From Hyphomicrobiales bacterium (GTDB lineage Bacteria > Pseudomonadota > Alphaproteobacteria > Rhizobiales > JAJFHC01), in NCBI GenBank assembly GCA_021775835.1, contig JAJFHC010000301.1, positions 1 to 5,831 on the forward strand: 5,831 nt of DNA, read 5' to 3'. The position numbers and the translations under genes are program-made. Positions 1 to 4,766 of this stretch are shown here, in pieces. The notes beneath the pieces were generated by a model. That model was not told the origin of the DNA and did no database searches. It saw only the letters and a list, made by a program, of their open reading frames with translations. Position 1 is the first letter of the stretch. The number at the start of each line of letters is the position of its first letter.

Positions 1-1795
1 TGGCCTGGGTACCCTCGCCCGGGTCGTTGACGATAAACGGATAGATGTGCGGCATCGGCCCCAGGACCGCTTCCGGGAGACAGTTCTCCGAAAGGGCAAC
101 GGCCTTGCCGGGAAGCCATTCCAGGTTGCCGTGTTTGCCCATGTGGATCACGGCGTGAGCGTCGAACGACATTCTCAACCAGGCGTAGAAGGCCAGATAG
201 CCATGGGGCGGGACCAGGTCCGGGTCGTGATAGGTGTCCTTGGGATCGATGTTGTAGCCACGTGCCGGCTGGATGCCGATCACGAGATTGCCGTAGCGCA
301 TGACCGAAAGAGCAAAAGCTCCCACATCGCCACTCATGAAGAACGGATCATCTTCGGGTCGGCCCCATCGGCCGTTGATCTGGGCGACGACCTGCTCAGG
401 CAATTCCGACAGAAACTGACGATAATCTCCTAGGTCCAGCGATTCGCGAATTTCGCGGGCCGTGTGTGCCGCATTTGTCGGCCCGGCCAGGAGTGTTTCG
501 ATGAGAACCTGCCCGTCACGAGGACAGGCACCGACATCGTAACCGGCTTCCGCCAAGGCACCGACCAGAGTCACGGTTCCCGCCGGCGTGTCGAGGCCGA
601 CGCCGTTGCCGACCCGACCGTCCCGGTTTGGATAGTTTGCGAGCACGATCGCGGTCCGGCGTTCAGAGGTTTCCGCCTGGCCTAGACGAACCCAACGGGC
701 GGCCAAGGCGCTGACAAATTTCACGCGATCGGGGCGCGTGCTGTAGGAAACCACCGCACTTTGGGTCGCAGGATCAAACCGCGCCTGGGTTTTAAAGGAA
801 ACCGCCCGGGTCAGAACCCGGCCATCGACTTCAGGTAAGGCCACGTTCATGGCCAGATCACGCGCCGTCAGACCTCGTGTCTCGCTGGACCAATCGTCTT
901 CGTTGCTGCCGGAGAACACCACCTGCAGAACAGGCCGGCCAGGCGTATCCAGGGGACTGGGCTTGTGATCTTCGACCGGAGAGGACACAGCAAACCCGGT
1001 TGCATTGAGAACCACAGACGGTGCTGCCTGCTCGAACAATGTTCCCACAGTCGCCGCGGACACCGGGTCCTTCAGGCTCGACACGAAGACGGGCATGGGG
1101 TTGAGCCCCTGCGCCTTGAGGCCGTCGATAAGTGCGTCCACGGGCGACAGGCTGCCGCCCTGGATCAACGCACGATAGAAGGTGACGGCGGCCACCGGCG
1201 CACCCTCGGTCCACTCAGCCTGCAGGTCCTGCAATGTCGGCGCGTCGCGGCCCGGCCAATAAAGACCTGCTTTCAGTAGGGGTGCAGCCGGCGGCGGTTC
1301 AGGGTTCCGGCGAAGGACAAAATCCGCGTATTTCAAGAAGTTTTTCGCGTTCGCCGGGCCGCCATGAACCAGATACTGCCAAAGTGCGAAACGACTTTCG
1401 GCGTCGAGCGATCCGTAATGGTCGAGATCGGGATCGGGCTGGTCGTCGCCGGGCAGCACAGCGAGGACGATATCGTTTGCTGCACAGACCTTGTGCAACT
1501 GCTCCAGTCCGTAGGGCCAGTAGCCCGAACCGCCGAGCATGCGCACCACGACGAGTTTGGCCCCGGTGACGGTCTTCTCCGCGTAGAGATCCACCGACAT
1601 GTTATGGGCAAGGTGCATGATGTTGGCCAGACGCAGGCCTGGCGCCTGTTCGCCCAGGGACTGGTGAGCGCCCGACAGGCCGGCCAGTTCGGTGTCCGCT
1701 GCAGACAGAACGATGATGTCAGCGGGCGTCTGATCTAGATCAACCGCCTCGCTGCCATCCTGCACGCTGCCGGGTTGTGCCTGAAGAAGATGCAC
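1..1795 (-). CDS. cobN: Cobaltochelatase subunit CobN (partial, N-terminal 598 residues)
   Basis: CobN is the large, porphyrin-chelatase-like (ChlH-related) subunit of the ATP-dependent aerobic cobaltochelatase CobNST, which inserts Co(II) into hydrogenobyrinic acid a,c-diamide in the cytoplasm. The minus frame stays open from a GTG at 1795 to base 1 with no stop, giving 598 codons. The family is usually about 1,270 residues, so the C-terminal half is off the left edge. The N-terminus reads MHLLQAQPG, typical of CobN. Family signatures follow: GYWPYGLEQL near residues 90-100, HMGKHGNLEWLPGK at 551-564 and PHIYPFIVNDPGEG at 582-595. The start is fixed: a TAA lies two codons upstream in frame, leaving only one codon before the GTG. 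The Shine-Dalgarno is weak (AAAGG at 1809-1805). The gene begins 40 nt after the cobW stop. CobS and CobT are not visible here. The identification is very secure; the GTG start is likely. Confidence 0.96.
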   Translation of the reverse strand, partial: MHLLQAQPGSVQDGSEAVDLDQTPADIIVLSAADTELAGLSGAHQSLGEQAPGLRLANIMHLAHNMSVDLYAEKTVTGAKLVVVRMLGGSGYWPYGLEQLHKVCAANDIVLAVLPGDDQPDPDLDHYGSLDAESRFALWQYLVHGGPANAKNFLKYADFVLRRNPEPPPAAPLLKAGLYWPGRDAPTLQDLQAEWTEGAPVAAVTFYRALIQGGSLSPVDALIDGLKAQGLNPMPVFVSSLKDPVSAATVGTLFEQAAPSVVLNATGFAVSSPVEDHKPSPLDTPGRPVLQVVFSGSNEDDWSSETRGLTARDLAMNVALPEVDGRVLTRAVSFKTQARFDPATQSAVVSYSTRPDRVKFVSALAARWVRLGQAETSERRTAIVLANYPNRDGRVGNGVGLDTPAGTVTLVGALAEAGYDVGACPRDGQVLIETLLAGPTNAAHTAREIRESLDLGDYRQFLSELPEQVVAQINGRWGRPEDDPFFMSGDVGAFALSVMRYGNLVIGIQPARGYNIDPKDTYHDPDLVPPHGYLAFYAWLRMSFDAHAVIHMGKHGNLEWLPGKAVALSENCLPEAVLGPMPHIYPFIVNDPGEGTQA

Positions 1796-1805
1796 GCTTT
1801 AAAGC
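1796..1805. repeat. 10-bp perfect palindrome directly before the cobN start
   Basis: The sequence GCTTTAAAGC is a perfect palindrome that abuts the GTG start codon of cobN. It overlaps the last base of the weak AAAGG Shine-Dalgarno at 1809-1805. It could be a protein-binding half-site pair or chance; nothing in the window repeats it that I noticed. Confidence 0.4.
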
Positions 1806-1818
1806 CTTTATGTCAGGT

Positions 1819-1838
1819 TGACCGTAAACCGCCGGTCA
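1819..1838 (-). other. Intercistronic hairpin at the cobW stop codon
   Basis: In the RNA sense, UGACCG pairs with CGGUCA across an 8-nt loop, a perfect 6-bp stem. The first three bases of the 5' arm are the UGA stop codon of cobW. No U-tract follows, so this does not look like an intrinsic terminator. It may protect or separate the cobW and cobN parts of the message. The pairing is seen in the sequence; the role is inference. Confidence 0.4.
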
Positions 1839-2921
1839 GAATTCGAGGGCACGGACGATGTCGTCGTGCGAAAATCCGGTTTCACCGATTACGACGAAAC
1901 GACTGTCGCGTGCCTCGTCATCACGCCAATCCCGGTCAAAGTAAGCATCGATTCGCGTCCCCACGGCCTGCACCACCAGACGCATGTCCTTGTTTTTCAC
2001 GGCAGCAAAACCTTTCAGGCGCAGGATGTCGTGATCGGCGATGACGCCGGCCAAGTGCGATTTCAGCTTGTCGACGTCGTCAACTTCGCCCAGGGAAACC
2101 ACGAAACTATCGAACTCATCGTGGTCATGCTCGTGATCGTCGTCCTCGCCTTCATGGTGAATTTCATGGTGGGACTTGCGGTCGTCCATGTGCGCCTCCG
2201 CCCCCATGCCCAGGCCAAGAAGCACGTCAGCGCCGAGGCTGCCTTCAACGGCCTTGACGACTTTGACCGCACGGGGCACACGGGCAACGACGTCGGCTCG
2301 CACCGTCTCCAGCACCTCGCTGTCGACAAGGTCGGTCTTGTTGAGAATGATCATGTCGGCACAAGCAAGCTGGTCTTCGAACAACTCTTCAAGGGGGCTT
2401 TCATGGTCGAGTGCGTCGTCGGCTGCCCGCTGGCGGTCAACCGCCTCCTCATCATCGGCAAACCGGCCATCGGCCACCGCACGGCTATCGACAACCGTGA
2501 TGACGCCATCGACGGTTACCTTGGTGCGGATCTCCGGCCAGTTGAAGGCGCGGACAAGCGGTTGCGGCAGCGCCAGGCCGGAGGTTTCGATCACGATGTG
2601 GTCGGGACGCTCGGAGCGCTGAAGCAGGGCCGTGATCGTGGGCACAAAGTCGTCCGCGACCGTGCAGCAGATGCAGCCGTTGGTGAGTTCCACGATGTCA
2701 TCTTCCGTGCACGTCTCGTCGCCGCAACCCTTGAGCACGTCACCGTCAATTCCCAGATCACCGAATTCATTGATGATCAGGGCGATTCTCTTGCCATTGG
2801 CCGTGGCCAGCAGATTGCGGATCAGTGTGGTCTTGCCGGCACCGAGAAACCCGGTCACGACCGTGGTTGGAATCTTGGTCGTGACGTCGTTTGTTGTCGC
2901 AGTATCGATCGTGGCGTCCAT
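1836..2921 (-). CDS. cobW: CobW, cobalamin-biosynthesis GTPase (COG0523)
   Basis: CobW is a G3E/COG0523 P-loop GTPase, thought to act as a cytoplasmic cobalt chaperone for the aerobic B12 pathway, possibly delivering to CobNST. Numbering from a possible TTG at 2939: Walker A GFLGAGKT at 30-37, CxCC metal motif CICC at 89-92 preceded by conserved Cys 72 and 77, ETSG at 118-121, NKTD guanine-specificity motif at 200-203, a His/Asp/Glu-rich segment at about 250-275, then the CobW C-terminal domain ending RALEF. Two starts are possible. I prefer ATG at 2921 (361 aa), 14 nt after the cobU stop with a GGGA upstream. The TTG at 2939 (367 aa) would overlap the cobU stop by 4 nt, and the six extra residues carry no motif. 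The 378-aa frame on the opposite strand (1818-2954) is a shadow. The family assignment is very secure. Confidence 0.96.
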   Translation of the reverse strand: MDATIDTATTNDVTTKIPTTVVTGFLGAGKTTLIRNLLATANGKRIALIINEFGDLGIDGDVLKGCGDETCTEDDIVELTNGCICCTVADDFVPTITALLQRSERPDHIVIETSGLALPQPLVRAFNWPEIRTKVTVDGVITVVDSRAVADGRFADDEEAVDRQRAADDALDHESPLEELFEDQLACADMIILNKTDLVDSEVLETVRADVVARVPRAVKVVKAVEGSLGADVLLGLGMGAEAHMDDRKSHHEIHHEGEDDDHEHDHDEFDSFVVSLGEVDDVDKLKSHLAGVIADHDILRLKGFAAVKNKDMRLVVQAVGTRIDAYFDRDWRDDEARDSRFVVIGETGFSHDDIVRALEF

Positions 2922-2935
2922 GGCCGTATTCCCAT

Positions 2936-3463
2936 TCAAGATTTCAGGACCTGAGCAAGGCCCGCAGTTACAAAATAGACCTGTTGCGCCTGATCAGCGA
3001 CAGCCTGATGCAGGCGACCGGCATGATCGCGAAAGGCCCGTGCCATGGCGTTGTCCGGAACGATGCCCTGCCCCACTTCATTCGATACCAGGACCACCGG
3101 ACCGCCGAGGACCGAAAGACCGGATACGAACTGGTCGATCTCATCGTCCAAATTCGCATTGGCAACCATCAGATTGGTCAGCCAAAGCGTCAGACAGTCC
3201 ACAAGTACAACCGTACCAGCGCTTGCGTTCTTCGACATCGCCGTTCCAAGAGCGACCGGTTCTTCAATCGTTTGCCAATCCGGTCCCCGGTCGGCACGGT
3301 GCCGGGCGATGCGTTCGCTCATTTCACCGTCGCCGGCATGGGCGGTAGCAACATAAACGCGCCGGAGACCAGAGCCGGTAACCAGTCCTTCGGCAAACCG
3401 GCTCTTGCCTGAACGTGCACCGCCCAATACCAGGGTAATGCCCGTTCCGAGCTGATGTGTCAT
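2936..3463 (-). CDS. cobU: Bifunctional adenosylcobinamide kinase / adenosylcobinamide-phosphate guanylyltransferase (CobU/CobP)
   Basis: This enzyme phosphorylates adenosylcobinamide and then transfers GMP from GTP to give adenosyl-GDP-cobinamide, the substrate for the lower-ligand joining step by CobS/CobV. The protein is 175 residues, normal for the family. The P-loop GGARSGKS is at 14-21. RIARHRADRGPDW at 51-63 carries the probable guanylylated histidine (His55 by analogy with His46 of Salmonella CobU; this mapping is inference). VLVDCLTLWLTNL is the Walker B-like strand, and VSNEVGQGIVP and ARAFRDHAG are family motifs. The start ATG at 3463 lies 9 nt after the cbtA stop and in the same frame, with no clear Shine-Dalgarno, suggesting translational coupling to cbtA. 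In alphaproteobacteria the same gene is often called cobP. No better start is available. Confidence 0.96.
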   Translation of the reverse strand: MTHQLGTGITLVLGGARSGKSRFAEGLVTGSGLRRVYVATAHAGDGEMSERIARHRADRGPDWQTIEEPVALGTAMSKNASAGTVVLVDCLTLWLTNLMVANANLDDEIDQFVSGLSVLGGPVVLVSNEVGQGIVPDNAMARAFRDHAGRLHQAVADQAQQVYFVTAGLAQVLKS

Positions 3464-3472
3464 GTCAACAGG

Positions 3473-4231
3473 TCAGCCGGAAGCTCCGGCGTTGCGCCGG
3501 AACCTTTCCAGAAACCCGCACAGCGAGGACCCCAGGATCAGCCAGAAGACGGCCGCGGTGGCCACCGACGCTATGGCGAACTCCGCTGAAAGTTCGGCTG
3601 GAACAAGGCTTTGGGTCGTCGCCGGGTGCGGTGCGCCGATCACATGGGGCGCCACGATGACAGCCACGCCAAGCAGCCTCCAGACAATGGCCTCACGAAA
3701 TGCGATCAACGCAAGACCTGCGGCGGAACACACCGCCGTCAACACCCACCAGCCCTGTCGATCGGACAAGGCCGCGGACTCCATTCCAGGCAGTTCCGGC
3801 GGAAGCCCCAGGGCGGGGGCGAATGAAAAGACGAAAAAACCCGCAGCCCCCCACAGAAGTCCATGTTTGACCGAGACAGTGCCGTTGAAGAACATGATCG
3901 CAGCCCCCAACAAACACGCAAAGGCAACACCAGTCAGGATATTGGACAAAAGTGTAAAGCTGAAACGCTCAAAGCCGTCATGCGGTGCCCAGGCTCCGCT
4001 ATCGTGGCCATGGCTATGACTGTGGCCATCCGTGGCTTTTGCGTCCTGACCATGCCCCTGGCTCTCGGACTGGCTGCTGGATGGTGTCGTTTGGTTATTT
4101 GAAGCCTGAGCGGTTTCGTAGGTTTCCGCCTTGTGAATCAAAGGCACGACTTTGAGCATCTGCGTGCCGGTCGTCACCACGCCAGCAAGCAGCCCCGCCG
4201 CGATTGCGGCGAAGAACAATTGTTTGATCAT
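3473..4231 (-). CDS. cbtA: CbtA, predicted cobalt transporter subunit
   Basis: CbtA is the main membrane component of CbtAB, a cobalt uptake system predicted from its link to B12 riboswitches and B12 genes. The protein is 252 residues, with hydrophobic segments at about 5-23, 92-115, 122-143, 161-178, 183-200 and 218-240, so five or six membrane helices. Between the first and second segment is a polar linker (about 40-85) rich in Ser, Gln, Asn and His, with an HSHSHGHD cluster at 70-77 and further His at 60 and 84. It is probably a metal-gathering loop. The family-type stretch APALGLPPELPGMESAAL follows the third segment. The start ATG at 4231 has a good Shine-Dalgarno, GGGAG at 4242-4238. 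The gene follows cbtB by 69 nt and lies behind the cobalamin riboswitch, which fits cobalt uptake repressed by B12. Family assignment is strong; transport activity is established only by inference for the family. Confidence 0.92.
   Translation of the reverse strand: MIKQLFFAAIAAGLLAGVVTTGTQMLKVVPLIHKAETYETAQASNNQTTPSSSQSESQGHGQDAKATDGHSHSHGHDSGAWAPHDGFERFSFTLLSNILTGVAFACLLGAAIMFFNGTVSVKHGLLWGAAGFFVFSFAPALGLPPELPGMESAALSDRQGWWVLTAVCSAAGLALIAFREAIVWRLLGVAVIVAPHVIGAPHPATTQSLVPAELSAEFAIASVATAAVFWLILGSSLCGFLERFRRNAGASG
3476..3501 (-). other. Two overlapping, mutually exclusive hairpins at the cbtA/cobU junction
   Basis: Just inside the 3' end of cbtA, one hairpin can form at 3501-3485 (7-bp stem UCCGGCG/CGCCGGA, loop CAA). 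Another can form at 3490-3476 (6-bp stem GCCGGA/UCCGGC, loop GCU). They share bases 3485-3490, so only one can exist at a time. The second ends one base before the cbtA stop codon and 12 nt before the cobU start. There is no U-tract. The bases also encode the Arg/Asn/Ala/Gly tail of CbtA, so chance GC-rich coding sequence is a real alternative. Confidence 0.35.
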
Positions 4232-4237
4232 TTCGGT

Positions 4238-4242
4238 CTCCC
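4238..4242 (-). promoter_or_regulatory. Shine-Dalgarno of cbtA
   Basis: GGGAG lies 6 nt upstream of the cbtA ATG at 4231 and supports that start. The rest of the 69-nt cbtB-cbtA gap (4232-4300) shows no other gene, promoter or strong hairpin that I could find, so the two genes are probably cotranscribed. Confidence 0.7.
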
Positions 4243-4300
4243 TGGATCAAAACACCAGAGCAGATTCTCGGCGTCCGGATGAACGCAAACAGAGATTGCT

Positions 4301-4483
4301 CTAGTGGCAGGGAAACGTAAACGCGTGACGTGTGTCATGTGCCGCGTTGTGGACGGTTTCGGAATTTGCAAATCCGACGCCGAATAACATGAAGGAGCCA
4401 AACAGAAGTGCAGCAACACCTGCCGCCATCCGTGCCTGCCTGGTTTCCGATACTGTGCGTTCAACAACTTTGGTTTCGAGCAT
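4301..4483 (-). CDS. cbtB: CbtB, small predicted cobalt transporter subunit
   Basis: CbtB is a small single-helix membrane protein that accompanies CbtA in the predicted CbtAB cobalt importer. This one has 60 residues, the usual family size. It shows a charged cytoplasmic-like N-terminus (1-18), one hydrophobic helix at about 19-39, and a short C-terminal tail with His at 45, 49, 53 and 60 plus Cys59. The closing HDTRHAFTFPCH pattern is characteristic of CbtB and is probably the cobalt-binding site. The ATG at 4483 follows a strong Shine-Dalgarno (GGAGG at 4493-4489), which fixes the start. It is the first gene behind the cobalamin riboswitch, so it should be the most directly B12-repressed gene here. 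A 103-codon frame covering the same bases (4228-4539) is an out-of-frame shadow. Confidence 0.93.
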   Translation of the reverse strand: MLETKVVERTVSETRQARMAAGVAALLFGSFMLFGVGFANSETVHNAAHDTRHAFTFPCH

Positions 4484-4506
4484 AACAACCTCCGCGTAAG
4501 CTCGTT
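4484..4506 (-). promoter_or_regulatory. Candidate RBS-sequestering hairpin of the riboswitch expression platform
   Basis: The RNA arm AACGAGCUU (4506-4498) can pair with GAGGUUGUU (4492-4484) across the loop ACGCG. This gives 8 pairs including G-U pairs, with one G/G mismatch. The 3' arm contains four of the five bases of the GGAGG Shine-Dalgarno of cbtB. Formation would block ribosome binding, the usual OFF state of cobalamin riboswitches in Gram-negative bacteria. The loop plus its closing base (CGCGG) is complementary to CCGCG in the aptamer at 4642-4638, so a kissing contact is possible. The pairings are read directly; the switching model is inference. Confidence 0.6.
4489..4493 (-). promoter_or_regulatory. 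Shine-Dalgarno of cbtB
   Basis: A full GGAGG lies 5 nt upstream of the cbtB ATG at 4483. It is the best Shine-Dalgarno in the window and the likely target of the riboswitch. Confidence 0.85.
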
Positions 4507-4518
4507 GACATCATCCTT

Positions 4519-4537
4519 GTCCCCCACTTCGGTGGAC
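4519..4537 (-). other. Linker hairpin between aptamer and RBS hairpin
   Basis: In the leader RNA, GUCC...GGAC pairs (4 bp). Inside it, after one A/G mismatch, two C-G pairs close a GAAGU loop; alternatively CCAC/GUGG closes a CGAA tetraloop. It sits between the aptamer (ending at 4545) and the RBS hairpin (starting at 4506), so it could be part of the expression platform. No U-tract follows, so it is not an intrinsic terminator. Confidence 0.45.
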
Positions 4538-4544
4538 ACGGCTC

Positions 4545-4730
4545 GAATGGCAGGTCTCCTGGCTCACGGCGTTTCAGCTCAATCCGCCTTCCCGGTTTCC
4601 CAGTGGCATATTGGATCTCGCCTTACCGTACTACAGTCGCGGGGTCGGCTGCGCTAGAGATTCCCTGATGGGTAAACCCTTCGCATTCCCTTTTGATCCT
4701 CAGGTCTTTGACCTTAACGAGGAACCATCC
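4545..4730 (-). ncRNA. Cobalamin (adenosylcobalamin) riboswitch aptamer
   Basis: This is a cis-acting leader RNA that binds cobalamin and represses the downstream genes. The conserved blocks appear in order: GGGAAUGCG after an AAAA run near 4694-4683, CCCCGCGACUG at 4644-4634, GCCACUGGGAAACCGGGAAG within 4607-4585, and the B12 box AGCCAGGAGACCUGCC at 4564-4549. The closing helix P1 is visible as GGAUGGU (4730-4724) paired with GCCAUUC (4551-4545), 7 bp with two G-U pairs. A peripheral arm AGGUC/GACCU (4714-4702) also forms. It lies 5' of cbtB, with 32 nt separating it from the cobQ stop. This is the family in Rfam RF00174. Ligand subclass (adenosyl- versus hydroxocobalamin) is not certain from the primary sequence, but the large AdoCbl-type architecture fits. 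Confidence 0.96.
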
Positions 4731-4737
4731 AATGTCG

Positions 4738-4766
4738 AATAACTCATTTGCCACGCGCATTGTCAA
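4738..4766 (-). promoter_or_regulatory. Candidate sigma-70 promoter of the riboswitch-cbtB operon
   Basis: A perfect TTGACA (-35) lies at 4766-4761 and contains the cobQ TGA stop codon. After 17 nt comes a poor -10-like GTTATT at 4743-4738. Transcription from it would begin near 4731, almost exactly where aptamer helix P1 begins (4730). The -35 and the position relative to P1 are persuasive; the -10 matches only 3 of 6 consensus bases. The -10 tends to be less conserved in alphaproteobacteria. Confidence 0.5.

Noticed and set aside
47..1738. Several 70-125-codon plus-strand frames, and short minus-strand frames at 858-1214 and 1333-1611
   Set aside because: All lie inside the single uninterrupted cobN frame on the minus strand, which carries clear family motifs along its length. 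None has a supported start or a plausible protein.
1818..2954. A 378-codon open frame on the plus strand, slightly longer than cobW itself
   Set aside because: It is the exact antisense of cobW and has no recognisable domain. All CobW motifs (GFLGAGKT, CICC, NKTD) read on the minus strand. GC-rich codon use often leaves the complementary frame open.
4519..4537. Possible intrinsic terminator after the riboswitch aptamer
   Set aside because: The hairpin is short and imperfect and is followed by AAGGAUGAUG rather than a U-tract, so translational control of cbtB is the better model.
4228..4539. A 103-codon minus-strand frame spanning cbtB and the riboswitch leader
   Set aside because: It is out of frame with cbtB, has no Shine-Dalgarno and runs through the expression platform. 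The 60-residue CbtB frame has a strong Shine-Dalgarno and the characteristic FPCH end.
4731..4762. Possible terminator for cobQ in the gap before the riboswitch
   Set aside because: Only a weak CAATG/CATTG inverted repeat with a long loop and no T-run is present; the stretch reads better as promoter.
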